Shown here: piece after piece, positions 26,692 to 35,572 of the stretch | Layout of the letters: every line of letters starts with the position of its first letter | How positions within the stretch are numbered: position 1 is the first letter of the stretch | Origin: Rhodobacteraceae bacterium EL129 | GTDB taxonomy: Bacteria > Pseudomonadota > Alphaproteobacteria > Rhodobacterales > Rhodobacteraceae | Direction of reading: 5' to 3' | DNA length: 64,000 bases | NCBI GenBank assembly: GCA_900313005.1 | Contig: ONZJ01000002.1 | Coordinates: forward strand, 541,001 to 605,000 | Notes under the pieces: generated by a model | Databases searched by the model: none | What the model saw: only the letters and a program-made list of their open reading frames with translations | What the model was told of the DNA's origin: nothing | Made by a program: the position numbers and the translations under genes

Positions 26692-27573
26692 ATGAAGCAC
26701 GGTAAAACCGCTCACGAGTTTGTGAAGGAGTGGCCCATCCCTATGGCTTCATCTGAAGAAATGTACGTCGATCTGCTGAAGAAAACTTTGTCCTTTAGCT
26801 TGTGGCCCGATCCCCCCATGCCCGTCGGGTTTTTCAGTCGCCGCAAATCAGGGCCGGTGCACAAGATCAAGGCTGGGATCAATCGGATGATGGGCCATCG
26901 CAATCTGATGCTGGCGAAGATTCCGGACAATGATGCTGCCGCGCGCGAAGGTGGGGAAACCTGGCCGGGCTATGCGGATACGATGGTGGGCATGAAGCGC
27001 CTGAACAATTTGGAACACTGTGTGCGTCAGGTGGTGGCCGAAGGCATCCCCGGGGATTTCATTGAAACAGGTGTCTGGCGCGGTGGGTCGTGCATTTTGA
27101 TGCGCGGTATCCTCAAGGCGCTGGATGTGACGGACCGCAAGGTCTGGGTTGCCGACAGTTTTGAAGGACTGCCTTTGCCGGATGCCGAAGCCTATCCCAG
27201 CGATGCCGGTGATGTGCACCATCAGTATGATTTTCTAGCCGTGTCGGAGGACACCGTGCGTCGGAACTTTGAACGTTATGGATTGCTGGATGATCAGGTG
27301 GTGTTTTTGAAAGGGTTCTTTGCAGACACTTTGCCGGATGCCCCGATTGAAAACGTGTCGATCATGCGTCTGGACGGGGATATGTACAGCTCGACCATGG
27401 ATGCTCTGGACAACCTCTATCACAAGCTGTCGCCGGGTGGATTTTGCATCATTGATGACTATGCGTTGCCAGCCTGCGCCGAAGCGGTTGAGGATTTCCG
27501 CAAGACCCACGGCATCACCGAGCCGCTGGAGACGATCGACAATATTTCCAAGTTCTGGCGCAAGGCAGCTTGA
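26692..27573 (+). CDS. TylF/MycF family class I methyltransferase
   Basis: A 293-residue protein. The SAM site is visible as PGDFIETGVWRGGSCILMRG, with the acidic VADSFEGLP loop and a later metal-type MRLDGDMYSS and IIDDYALPAC. These match the metal-dependent sugar O-methyltransferase family of TylF/MycF. Homologues also act in surface polysaccharide synthesis. It is inserted between cmk and rpsA; the substrate is unknown. Confidence 0.85.
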   Translation: MKHGKTAHEFVKEWPIPMASSEEMYVDLLKKTLSFSLWPDPPMPVGFFSRRKSGPVHKIKAGINRMMGHRNLMLAKIPDNDAAAREGGETWPGYADTMVGMKRLNNLEHCVRQVVAEGIPGDFIETGVWRGGSCILMRGILKALDVTDRKVWVADSFEGLPLPDAEAYPSDAGDVHHQYDFLAVSEDTVRRNFERYGLLDDQVVFLKGFFADTLPDAPIENVSIMRLDGDMYSSTMDALDNLYHKLSPGGFCIIDDYALPACAEAVEDFRKTHGITEPLETIDNISKFWRKAA

Positions 27574-27576
27574 GAC

Positions 27577-27972
27577 CTAGCCGGGAACGAGCGACGCGCG
27601 ATCTCCGGCCAGCCAGCGGATGACGTCGATATAGTCGATCACCAGTGACACCGCCAAGGTTGCAAAGAACACCCAAGCGATGATCCGCGCCTTGTCTGTG
27701 AGGGCGGGCAGGCGCGGCCGCATCCAGATCAAGAGTGGCGTCCATAGCACCACATGTCCCAACCCCAGCAGGCGCACATATCCCCATTGGTTGTAAAGGA
27801 GTGGCATTAGGATTGCTGTAATCCCGGCCACGGCAAGGCTGACAATGCCAATTCGGCGGCTTTGCGACCAGATCAGCAACAGGACAGGGGCGATGAACAT
27901 CACCCCCACAAGCCAGACAAACCAAAGCTGGAGATATTGCGGCTGCGTGGCGGCGGCTTCGGCGAAGGTCAT
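27577..27972 (-). CDS. Four-helix membrane protein of unknown function
   Basis: A 131-residue integral membrane protein with four hydrophobic segments (about residues 14-35, 40-60, 66-84 and 95-118), rich in Trp and Leu. It converges on the TylF-type gene, ending three bases from it. It has no domain I recognise and belongs to the segment inserted between cmk and rpsA. Confidence 0.6.
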   Translation of the reverse strand: MTFAEAAATQPQYLQLWFVWLVGVMFIAPVLLLIWSQSRRIGIVSLAVAGITAILMPLLYNQWGYVRLLGLGHVVLWTPLLIWMRPRLPALTDKARIIAWVFFATLAVSLVIDYIDVIRWLAGDRASLVPG

Positions 27973-28127
27973 CGGTAAGATACCCAGTGCGGCTAAGAGT
28001 ATTATCGCGGTCTAGTGTTTGTGCTATGAAAACACTCTCAAGTTAACAATGCACAGCTTTGATGTGAACAGAGGACAAATCTAATCCAGATAAGACACTG
28101 CAATCTTACGTTACTAAGGGAGGTTCG

Positions 28128-28634
28128 ATGTCTGCTCAGCACGATAAATCCTTGAAATTGGCTGACGACGCGACTTTTGATGATCGCTTTTCAGCTTTGA
28201 ATGAACTTCCATACACAGAAGACATTCAAGAATTTCTGAATGAACTGGACGCCATTAATGACCCGTCGACGGATGAAATTTATCTCGCTGCACAAGCATG
28301 TTGGCGGCTTGGTCGCTTTCAACAAGCATTTGATCTTTACTTGAAAGCTGCCAGTGGCGGGCGTTTTGCAGGGTACTACTGCGCTGCTCGTGTTATCCGC
28401 GAGCACGGCAACTCGTTAAAGCCTGACTCGTCGAAAGATGATACCTATCACGATCTTATCATATCTGCCGCCAAGCAAGGCCATCTATGGTCTCGTCTTA
28501 AGGTGTTAAAGGGAAGACGGAAGGATTCTATTGTCGCAAGGATCAGGTATTATTGGTTAAGGTTTGCATGCTCTCCGTTCATCATCATTAACGCGCTGTT
28601 AATCAGTGGGGATCGAGAGAAGGTAAGGGTCTAA
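28128..28634 (+). CDS. Helical-repeat (Sel1/TPR-like) protein, AT-richer than its neighbours
   Basis: A 168-residue protein. The middle (YLAAQACWRLGRFQQAFDLYLKAA, then FAGYYCAARVIREHG) has the small-residue helix pattern of Sel1/TPR repeats, about two units. The C-terminus carries basic residues and one hydrophobic segment (FIIINALLIS). GGGAGG lies before the ATG. Codon use is clearly more AT-rich than the surrounding core genes, which suggests recent transfer. No specific function can be given. Confidence 0.6.
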   Translation: MSAQHDKSLKLADDATFDDRFSALNELPYTEDIQEFLNELDAINDPSTDEIYLAAQACWRLGRFQQAFDLYLKAASGGRFAGYYCAARVIREHGNSLKPDSSKDDTYHDLIISAAKQGHLWSRLKVLKGRRKDSIVARIRYYWLRFACSPFIIINALLISGDREKVRV

Positions 28635-28769
28635 GGGAATGGCCTGTAACGCTAGCAAATATCCGCGGCGTGTCCGAGTTGCTTAGCCCTTGATTCCATA
28701 TCAAACCCGCTCTATACGCGCACGTGTCGACAAAGGCGGAGACCTTTGCAGGACAAAGAGTGTTGAGCA

Positions 28770-28800
28770 GGGTCGGGACAACCGGCCCTCTTTGTTTTGT
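28770..28800 (+). terminator. Terminator-like hairpin in the rpsA leader
   Basis: Stem GGGTCGG / CCGGCCC (one G-U pair) with loop GACAA, followed by T-rich TCTTTGTTTTG. It ends 84 bases before the rpsA ATG. ACAAAGAG at 28753-28760 can pair with CTCTTTGT at 28788-28795, an alternative fold. It may simply stop transcripts from the upstream gene or act as an attenuator for rpsA. Confidence 0.55.
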
Positions 28801-28884
28801 GAACCGTCTGACCAATGAAACCCTAAGACCGGCGGAGACAACCGCGCGGCCAGAATAAACGCTAGATTAGGAAAAAAACGCCAC

Positions 28885-30564
28885 ATGGCTAACACAATGG
28901 AAGAGTTTGAAGCACTCCTGAACGAAAGCTTCGAAATGGACACGCCCGAAGAGGGATCAGTTGTCAAAGGCAAGGTTCTCGCGATTGAAGCGGGACAAGC
29001 CATCATCGACGTCGGCTACAAAATGGAAGGCCGCGTTGATATCAAAGAATTCGCAAATCCCGGTGAAGCCCCCGAAATCGCCATTGGCGATGAGGTAGAG
29101 GTCTATTTGCGCGCGGCGGAAAACGCCCGCGGCGAGGCTGTGATCAGCCGCGAGATGGCCCGCCGCGAGGAAGCCTGGGATCGTCTGGAAAAAGCCTATG
29201 CCGACGAAGAGCGTGTCGAAGGCGCGATCTTTGGCCGGGTTAAAGGTGGCTTTACCGTGGATCTGGGTGGCGCCGTTGCGTTCTTGCCCGGCTCTCAGGT
29301 CGATGTGCGCCCCGTGCGCGATGCGGGCCCTCTGATGGGTCTCAAGCAGCCGTTCCAGGTTCTGAAAATGGACCGTCGTCGTGGCAACATCGTTGTTTCG
29401 CGTCGTGCGATCCTTGAAGAATCACGTGCCGAGCAGCGCGCCGAGGTTATCGGCAACCTGACTGAAGGCCAGGCGGTTGACGGTGTGGTCAAGAACATCA
29501 CCGAATACGGTGCGTTTGTTGATCTGGGCGGTGTTGACGGGCTGCTGCACGTCACCGACATGGCATGGCGCCGGGTTAACCACCCATCTGAGATCCTGAC
29601 CATTGGCGAAACCGTTAAAGTTCAGGTCATCAAGATCAACAAAGAAACCCACCGCATTTCGCTGGGCATGAAACAGCTGCAGGACGATCCTTGGGATCTG
29701 GTGGCTGGCAAGTACCCGCTGGAAAGCACACACACGGGCCGCGTGACCAACATCACCGACTATGGTGCCTTTGTTGAGCTGGAGCCAGGTGTTGAAGGTC
29801 TGGTGCACGTCTCGGAAATGTCCTGGACCAAGAAGAACGTTCACCCCGGCAAGATCGTGTCGACCTCGCAGGAAGTCGAAGTCATGGTTCTGGAAATCGA
29901 CGGTGCCAAGCGCCGCGTCTCCCTTGGTCTGAAACAGACCATGCGCAACCCATGGGAAGTGTTCGCAGAGCAGTACCCAGAAGGCACCGAGGTCGAAGGC
30001 GAAGTCAAGAACATCACCGAGTTCGGTCTGTTCGTGGGCCTCGACGGCGAAATCGACGGCATGGTTCACCTGTCCGACATCTCGTGGGACGAGCGTGGCG
30101 AAGACGCGATCCAGGGCTACAAGAAGGGCGATATGGTTTCGGCCGTTGTCTCGGAAGTGGACGTGGAAAAAGAGCGTATCTCGCTGTCGATCAAAGCCCT
30201 GGGCGGTGACAAGTTCGCCGAAGCCGTGGGCGGCGTGAAGCGCGGTTCGATCATCACTGTTGAGATCACTTCGATCGAAGATGGTGGCATCGAAGTGGAA
30301 TATGAAGGCATGAAATCCTTCATCCGCCGCTCGGATCTGTCGCGTGATCGTGCAGAGCAGCGCCCTGAGCGTTTCTCGGTCGGTGACAAGCTGGATGTGC
30401 GCGTGACCAACGTGGACAGCAAAACACGCCGCTTGGGTCTGTCGATCAAAGCCCGCGAGATTGCCGAAGAAAAAGAAGCGGTGGAGCAGTATGGCTCCTC
30501 GGATTCAGGGGCGTCCTTGGGCGACATCCTGGGTGCGGCGCTGAAAGGCGACGAAGACAAGTAA
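28885..30564 (+). CDS. rpsA: 30S ribosomal protein S1
   Basis: A 559-residue protein with six S1 RNA-binding domains in tandem, seen as repeated G-x-V-x-x-I-T-x-Y/F-G-A/L-F-V cores (for example VKNITEYGAFVDLGG, VTNITDYGAFVELE, VKNITEFGLFVGLDG). S1 recruits mRNA to the small subunit. The leader contains two hairpins with GACAA-type loops. A terminator follows, then ihfB, the order usual in proteobacteria. Confidence 0.98.
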   Translation: MANTMEEFEALLNESFEMDTPEEGSVVKGKVLAIEAGQAIIDVGYKMEGRVDIKEFANPGEAPEIAIGDEVEVYLRAAENARGEAVISREMARREEAWDRLEKAYADEERVEGAIFGRVKGGFTVDLGGAVAFLPGSQVDVRPVRDAGPLMGLKQPFQVLKMDRRRGNIVVSRRAILEESRAEQRAEVIGNLTEGQAVDGVVKNITEYGAFVDLGGVDGLLHVTDMAWRRVNHPSEILTIGETVKVQVIKINKETHRISLGMKQLQDDPWDLVAGKYPLESTHTGRVTNITDYGAFVELEPGVEGLVHVSEMSWTKKNVHPGKIVSTSQEVEVMVLEIDGAKRRVSLGLKQTMRNPWEVFAEQYPEGTEVEGEVKNITEFGLFVGLDGEIDGMVHLSDISWDERGEDAIQGYKKGDMVSAVVSEVDVEKERISLSIKALGGDKFAEAVGGVKRGSIITVEITSIEDGGIEVEYEGMKSFIRRSDLSRDRAEQRPERFSVGDKLDVRVTNVDSKTRRLGLSIKAREIAEEKEAVEQYGSSDSGASLGDILGAALKGDEDK

Positions 30565-30591
30565 TCCCAGCCATGTGCTGTGAGACCGGAC

Positions 30592-30624
30592 AGGCCCTGC
30601 GTGTATGCGCGGGGCCTTTTCTTT
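30592..30624 (+). terminator. Rho-independent terminator after rpsA
   Basis: Ten-bp stem AGGCCCTGCG / CGCGGGGCCT (one U-G pair), six-base loop, then TTTTCTTT. It begins 28 bases after the stop. Confidence 0.9.
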
Positions 30625-30914
30625 GAGAGCATATACCTGGGTGTGGGACTCAAATCCGGACCAGGATGCCAAGTGCTGCGCAAGTTTTTCTCAAGCGAAT
30701 CAACTCCTGATATCAGTCACCTGAATTCCGCCGATCCGCGAAATTGTGGTGGATTTGCTCGGAACTCATGTTAGTTTCAGCGGGTTCTGGCAAGAAATTC
30801 ATGGAAATCATGGTGTTCTTGGCCGGCAAACTGTTTTTGTTTTTTGTGTTTCTATCTATAGTCACTGGAAAAGCGCGGCTGCCAAAGTCCAAAGCGCGGG
30901 GGAGAAAACAAAAA
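30625..30914. other. ihfB upstream region
   Basis: About 290 bases between the rpsA terminator and ihfB. An open frame continues upstream of ihfB to 30744, but the added residues do not match IHF and are hydrophobic, so I treat it as non-coding leader. The ihfB promoter should lie here; no operator recognised. Confidence 0.45.
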
Positions 30915-31196
30915 ATGATCCGATCCGAATTGATCCAGAAAGTTGCCGACGATAATCCACATCTGTCGTACCGGGACGTTGAGCGGATCGTGAATACCAT
31001 CTTTAATGAAATCACCGAAGCGATGGCCAAGGGAAATCGTGTGGAACTGCGCGGGTTTGGCGCCTTTTCCGTCAAGAAGCGCGATGCGCGCACGGGCCGT
31101 AATCCACGCACCGGTGAAAGTGTGCATGTCGAGGAAAAACACGTACCGTTTTTCAAAACCGGCAAGCTGTTGCGTGATCGACTGAACGGAAAGTAA
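30915..31196 (+). CDS. ihfB: Integration host factor subunit beta
   Basis: A 93-residue DNA-bending protein. [20 protein letters not shown] begins the helical dimer domain; the beta-arm signature [21 protein letters not shown] with the minor-groove proline is complete, and the tail is [17 protein letters not shown] chose the ATG at 30915 because the longer frame adds an unlikely N-terminus. It heads the ihfB-lapA-trpF run. Confidence 0.95.
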   Translation: MIRSELIQKVADDNPHLSYRDVERIVNTIFNEITEAMAKGNRVELRGFGAFSVKKRDARTGRNPRTGESVHVEEKHVPFFKTGKLLRDRLNGK

Positions 31197-31199
31197 TCC

Positions 31200-31550
31200 A
31201 TGCGTTACATTCGCTATGCTTCGATTGCCATCTTCGCGGTGGCTTTGATCCTTGTCTCGCTGGCCAATCGCCAAATGGTGTCGGTCAAAGTGTGGCCGGA
31301 CGAGGTATCGGGCATGGTGGCAACCAATCCGGGCATTGAAATGCCACTCTTCGTGGTGATCTTTGCGGGCATTCTGGCAGGGCTTGTCGTGGGCTTTGTC
31401 TGGGAATGGATCCGGGAAGCAGGCGAGCGCGCCGAGGCCGCCCGGCAGGCCCGCGAGATGGAGCGCCTGCGCGCCGAGGTAAAGCGTCTGAAAGGCGAGA
31501 GAGCCGACGGCCAGGACGAAGTTCTGGCGCTTTTGGAGCAAGCCAGCTAA
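31200..31550 (+). CDS. LapA domain-containing membrane protein (DUF1049)
   Basis: A 116-residue inner-membrane protein with two helices (about residues 5-22 and 48-70) and a C-terminal cytosolic coiled coil ([20 protein letters not shown]). That is the layout of the LapA/YciS family, which in E. coli works with LapB in lipopolysaccharide assembly control. It begins three bases after ihfB; trpF follows ten bases later. Confidence 0.88.
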   Translation: MRYIRYASIAIFAVALILVSLANRQMVSVKVWPDEVSGMVATNPGIEMPLFVVIFAGILAGLVVGFVWEWIREAGERAEAARQAREMERLRAEVKRLKGERADGQDEVLALLEQAS

Positions 31551-31560
31551 ACCGCGCTGC

Positions 31561-32208
31561 ATGACCAGCGATATTCGTATCAAAATCTGCGGTCTCAGCA
31601 CGCCTGAGACCATCGACGTCGCCGCTCAGGCGGGGGCGGCTTACATTGGTCTGGTGTTCTTTCCGAAATCACCGCGTTTTGTCAGCCATGATCTGGCGCG
31701 GGAACTGGCGCTTGGCACGCCATTGGGTGTGGCCAAGGTGGCATTGGTGGTGAATGCCGATAATGCCTATCTGGATCAGCTGACCGCCGATGTGCCATTG
31801 GATATGTTGCAGCTGCACGGCGCAGAGCCACCAGACCGGGTGCGCGAAATCAAAGACCGCTATGGCCTGCCAGTGATGAAGGCCGTGGGCATTGCGGACG
31901 CGGATGACTTACCTCAGCTTGCCCGCTACGAGGCTGTGGCGGATCAATTGCTGGTGGACACCAAGCCTCCCAAGGATGCAGACCGCCCCGGTGGCAATGC
32001 GCAGACCTTTGACTGGGATTTGATCGCGGGACGCGACTGGGCACGACCCTGGATGCTGGCCGGAGGACTAACGCCCGAAAACGTGGCCGCAGCCATTGCG
32101 CACACCGGAACGCGGCAGATTGATCTGTCCTCTGGCGTGGAAAGCGCACCGGGCGTGAAAGACCCTGCTTTGATCCGGTCTTTTATCGCCGCGGCGCAAG
32201 GCAATTGA
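31561..32208 (+). CDS. trpF: Phosphoribosylanthranilate isomerase
   Basis: Third dedicated step of tryptophan synthesis. The 215-residue TIM barrel has the catalytic Cys in [22 protein letters not shown], the [15 protein letters not shown] strand, LLVDTKPPK with the general acid Asp, and the phosphate site [14 protein letters not shown] ending in [12 protein letters not shown]. It lies directly after lapA; trpB follows only after two unrelated genes. Confidence 0.97.
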   Translation: MTSDIRIKICGLSTPETIDVAAQAGAAYIGLVFFPKSPRFVSHDLARELALGTPLGVAKVALVVNADNAYLDQLTADVPLDMLQLHGAEPPDRVREIKDRYGLPVMKAVGIADADDLPQLARYEAVADQLLVDTKPPKDADRPGGNAQTFDWDLIAGRDWARPWMLAGGLTPENVAAAIAHTGTRQIDLSSGVESAPGVKDPALIRSFIAAAQGN

Positions 32209-32253
32209 CCTGAACGCGGTGCTGTCCCACTCTGTCACGCAGGGGGGCTGCAT

Positions 32254-32877
32254 ATGGATACCGAAGATCTGGATGACGTCTATGGTGCCAAAACGCCGGA
32301 CGAGGCACGTGCGATCTATGCCAAATGGTCGTCAAGTTATGACGCCGACAACCTGAGCCGTGGCTTTCGCCTGCCTGCTTTGGGCGCTGGGCTGTTGGCA
32401 CGGTTTCTGGACGGGGCGGATGGGCCGTTGCTGGATGCGGGCTGTGGCACGGGGCTGGCGGGCGAAACGCTTAGTCTTTTGGGATATTCCGATATCACCG
32501 GGTGCGATTTGTCGCCTGAAATGATTGAGCGCGCTGCACGCACAGGCGTTTACCAAAGCTTTGAACACGCCGATATGGGCGCGTCATTGCCCTTTGCGGA
32601 TGGGCAGTTTGCCGGATTTGTCTGCGTCGGCTCGTTTGGCCCCGGGCATGCGCCGCCCTCGACGCTGACCCATCTGGCCCGGGTGATGCGGCCCGGGGGC
32701 ATCGGGGTCTTTAACCTGCTGGAAGGCACATATGTGGACCAAGGCTTCCCTCCGGTGATAGATGATCTGGTCGGGGCAGGGACGTGGGAGGTGATTTACA
32801 CCACGCCACCGTTCCTGCCGTTTCTTCTGGCTGAACCGGACCTTTGGTCGCGCGCCTATGTGGTGCGCAAGCTGTAA
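32254..32877 (+). CDS. Class I SAM-dependent methyltransferase
   Basis: A 207-residue protein. AIYAKWSSSYDADN and the SAM-binding LLDAGCGTGLAGETLSLLG, GCDLSPEMIERA and MRPGGIGVFNLLE mark a Methyltransf_11/25-type enzyme; the N-terminus resembles Williams-Beuren-region-like methyltransferases. The substrate cannot be inferred. GGGGGG lies eight bases upstream of the ATG. It separates trpF from trpB together with the next gene. Confidence 0.85.
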   Translation: MDTEDLDDVYGAKTPDEARAIYAKWSSSYDADNLSRGFRLPALGAGLLARFLDGADGPLLDAGCGTGLAGETLSLLGYSDITGCDLSPEMIERAARTGVYQSFEHADMGASLPFADGQFAGFVCVGSFGPGHAPPSTLTHLARVMRPGGIGVFNLLEGTYVDQGFPPVIDDLVGAGTWEVIYTTPPFLPFLLAEPDLWSRAYVVRKL

Positions 32878-32948
32878 GGAAAGAGCCGGGTTTTTGGCAC
32901 TTTATTGTTATGGCGCCACCTGGGCGCTGATTTTTGAAGGAGGGATAG

Positions 32949-33689
32949 ATGTATAGATTGATTATAGCGGCCGTGCTTGCGGTGTTGCTCGCAGCCCCGG
33001 TCGCGCGGGCTGATGGGTTCAGGCCCACGGACAACTGCCTGCAAACGCTGAATGATATGTCAGATGTCGATCGGGTGATGCTGGGCGCTTGGGTGATTGG
33101 ATATCTCGACAACACCAATGGCGAGGTCAGCCTGGTGCGATTTGATAACGCCATGACCGTGCTGAAGAACCTGACAGGCGTATGTGCCAAGAACCCAAAT
33201 GCCACGATCCTGCAGGTGGTGCAAAGCAGCAAGAAAAACACACCGGACACACCGGGAACAAAGGCCCATGCCCAGAAGTTCCTAAGCCAGTTTCTGGCTC
33301 CCGGTGCCGACCGCGTCGCGCTGACCGCATCGCTGCGCCCGTCCGAGGCTGAAATCCGCGCCGTCTATCAGCCACCTTTGGCAGATGCGTTGGTGACGAT
33401 GTACAATGATATGTTCCAGCCCGGTGTTCAGATTGGTCCCAAAGACGGTCAGACGGAGCTGCTGGTCTGGCACGGCACCACGGGCTCCTTTCGCGAAGGT
33501 GATCCGGTTTTGGAAGATTTTCCGGGTGGATACGCCGATGTGCGCGAGATGATGTTGGGCGATTACCCGATTGTGCGGTTCAAATTCGTCAAACCCGGCG
33601 AGACTTTGGGCATGGCCTTTGACGGGCTGATCCACATCAACAACCGCTGGGTGCTGATGCCCAAGCCGTGGCGGGCATTGGGCGGTTAA
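32949..33689 (+). CDS. Exported protein of unknown function
   Basis: A 246-residue protein with a clean Sec signal peptide (MYRLIIAAVLAVLLAAPVAR, then ADG). The mature N-terminus has two Cys (about residues 31 and 79) framing a helical HdeA-like stretch (MLGAWVIGYLDNTNG). The C-terminal half is a different domain with strands (IVRFKFVKPGETLGMAFDGL). AAGGAGG precedes the ATG. I do not recognise a characterised family; periplasmic location is inferred. Confidence 0.7.
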   Translation: MYRLIIAAVLAVLLAAPVARADGFRPTDNCLQTLNDMSDVDRVMLGAWVIGYLDNTNGEVSLVRFDNAMTVLKNLTGVCAKNPNATILQVVQSSKKNTPDTPGTKAHAQKFLSQFLAPGADRVALTASLRPSEAEIRAVYQPPLADALVTMYNDMFQPGVQIGPKDGQTELLVWHGTTGSFREGDPVLEDFPGGYADVREMMLGDYPIVRFKFVKPGETLGMAFDGLIHINNRWVLMPKPWRALGG

Positions 33690-33776
33690 TGTCGCCGCTT
33701 TTCGCTGGAAAATTCTGGTTTCGTCCCATATTCAACCACAGAGCCTATGATGGGCTGCTGAATGAGGTGACGCGCT

Positions 33777-35006
33777 ATGAATGATCTCTTTAACTCCTTT
33801 ATGACCGGCCCCGACGAAAAGGGCCGTTTTGGCAATTTTGGCGGGCGGTTTGTGTCCGAGACCCTGATGCCGCTGATCCTTGAGTTGGAAGAGCAGTATG
33901 AGTTTGCCAAGACGGATGAAAGCTTCTGGGCCGAAATGCATGACCTGTGGACGCATTATGTGGGCCGTCCTTCGCCTTTGTATTTCGCCGAAGGGCTGAC
34001 CGAGCATCTGGGCGGGGCCAAGATTTACCTCAAGCGGGACGAATTGAACCACACGGGGGCCCACAAGATCAATAACGTGTTGGGTCAGATCCTGCTGGCG
34101 CGGCGCATGGGCAAGACCCGGATCATCGCCGAGACAGGCGCCGGGCAGCACGGGGTGGCCACGGCCACGGTCTGTGCCAAGTTCGGGTTGAAATGTATCG
34201 TCTACATGGGCGCGCATGATGTCGAGCGACAGAAGCCGAACGTGTTCCGGATGCGCCTTCTGGGGGCCGAAGTTGTGCCGGTGACCTCGGGTCGTGGCAC
34301 GTTGAAAGACGCAATGAACGACGCGCTGCGCGATTGGGTCACCAATGTGCGCGATACGTTTTACTGCATCGGCACCGTGGCGGGTCCACACCCCTATCCG
34401 GCGATGGTACGCGATTTTCAGGCGATCATCGGCAAGGAAGCCAAGGAACAGATGATGGCCGCTGAGGGCCGTTTGCCCGATACGCTGATTGCCGCCATTG
34501 GTGGTGGATCCAACGCCATGGGCCTGTTCTTTCCGTTTCTGGATGACAAGGATGTTGCCATCATCGGGGTTGAAGCCGGCGGCAAGGGTGTGAACGCCAA
34601 GATGGAGCATTGTGCGTCGTTGACAGGTGGCCGTCCCGGCGTGCTTCACGGCAACCGGACCTATTTGTTACAGGATGATGACGGGCAGATTTTGGAAGGC
34701 TATTCGATTTCTGCGGGTCTCGATTATCCCGGTATCGGCCCTGAGCATTCCTGGCTGCATGACACGGGCCGGGCGCAATATGTCTCGATCACCGACAAGG
34801 AGGCGCTGGAGGCGTTCCAGCTGTCTTGTGAGAAAGAAGGGATCATCCCCGCATTGGAGCCCTGCCACGCCTTGGCCCATGTGATGAAGATCGCACCGGA
34901 GCTGCCTGCCGATCATATCATCTGCATGAATATGTGTGGGCGCGGGGACAAGGATATCTTTACCGTCGCCAAGCATCTGGGCTTTGAGATGGATGATGCG
35001 GAGTAA
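33777..35006 (+). CDS. trpB: Tryptophan synthase beta chain
   Basis: PLP enzyme joining indole and serine into tryptophan, in complex with TrpA (encoded at 47.9-48.7 kb on the other strand). The 409 residues contain the Schiff-base lysine in [27 protein letters not shown], the phosphate loop IGGGSNAMG and C-terminal [11 protein letters not shown] dispersed 162-bp repeat begins 24 bases after the stop. Confidence 0.98.
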   Translation: MNDLFNSFMTGPDEKGRFGNFGGRFVSETLMPLILELEEQYEFAKTDESFWAEMHDLWTHYVGRPSPLYFAEGLTEHLGGAKIYLKRDELNHTGAHKINNVLGQILLARRMGKTRIIAETGAGQHGVATATVCAKFGLKCIVYMGAHDVERQKPNVFRMRLLGAEVVPVTSGRGTLKDAMNDALRDWVTNVRDTFYCIGTVAGPHPYPAMVRDFQAIIGKEAKEQMMAAEGRLPDTLIAAIGGGSNAMGLFFPFLDDKDVAIIGVEAGGKGVNAKMEHCASLTGGRPGVLHGNRTYLLQDDDGQILEGYSISAGLDYPGIGPEHSWLHDTGRAQYVSITDKEALEAFQLSCEKEGIIPALEPCHALAHVMKIAPELPADHIICMNMCGRGDKDIFTVAKHLGFEMDDAE

Positions 35007-35030
35007 CTTACGTCTCACCTGATCGCCAAT

Positions 35031-35192
35031 AGCCGGTTAACAGGCCCGCAGGGCCCCGGCCATCGTCAGCCCCTCCCTTGGGCTGGCGATATCTCAGATG
35101 CAGGAGCTTCCTTTGTTCTTGTGGATGTACGATGCTGGCATAAAGTACTCCCTAACTAACCCCAGGTCGCCTGCCCAGGGGCTAACGATGGC
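35031..35192 (-). repeat. 162-bp dispersed element, copy 2 (inverted relative to copy 1)
   Basis: Read on the minus strand this copy matches 22306-22467. The exact 38-base block is at 35055-35092 and the exact 13-base block at 35031-35043. The far end (35160-35192) is a shortened, opposite-strand version of the 38-base block, giving imperfect terminal inverted repeats. A 15-codon frame inside (35094-35141, minus; MPASYIHKNKGSSCI) has GGGAG before its ATG and shares codons 5-8 (YIHK) and the start with the frame in copy 1. Confidence 0.8.
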
Positions 35193-35499
35193 GGGGGCGT
35201 CATCAATTTGAAGGTGTAAAAGAGCCGCTGAATTATTGTTGCGTGGTTTCTTAAGAAGTTTGCTGAGCGCAGTTCTCGAAATCAGCTCTCCTTTCCATTT
35301 ATTACCCAACCTCGCAATATTGTTGCGCAAAGATCACGAGCGTTTTGAGGGGTTATCTTGCCGTGTAGATCGAATCTGATTGTTAGCGGTATCACCTGTT
35401 TCCCGGTCACACGGATCGGACCCTAGCGGTTGAAGCTCTGATGCTTCTCCGGTGCGGGCGGCGCTGCCGACCCCGTATGCCAGGGCCGAAATGTGCGGG
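35193..35499. other. Non-coding stretch before the tRNA-like cluster
   Basis: About 300 bases, AT-richer at 35200-35390, with no credible protein gene. It probably holds the promoter of the tRNA-like cluster. The best sigma-54-like match (near 35483-35496, GG and GC ten apart) is poor and too close to the first tRNA-like 5' end, so I do not call it. Confidence 0.4.
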
Positions 35500-35572
35500 A
35501 TGCTAGTAGCTCAATAGGTAGAGCAACAGATTTAGGTTCTGTGTGTTGAGGGTTCGAATCCCTCCAGCAAAC
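35500..35572 (+). tRNA. tRNA-like RNA with Leu(UAG) anticodon arm, degenerate
   Basis: D stem GCTC/GAGC, anticodon arm ACAGA-TTTAGGT-TCTGT (anticodon TAG), T arm GAGGG-TTCGAAT-CCCTC. The anticodon loop is that of tRNA-Leu(UAG), but the variable loop is only five bases, whereas real tRNA-Leu has a long arm. The acceptor pairs only as TGCT[A]G with CAGCA, with a bulged A, and no CCA is encoded. It is unlikely to be an ordinary leucine tRNA; it may be a mimic or a decayed gene. Confidence 0.6.

Noticed and set aside
35483-35496. Sigma-54 promoter candidate (GG and GC ten apart) before the tRNA-like cluster
   Set aside because: Only about 8 of 11 key bases match, and the predicted start would fall inside the first tRNA-like RNA.
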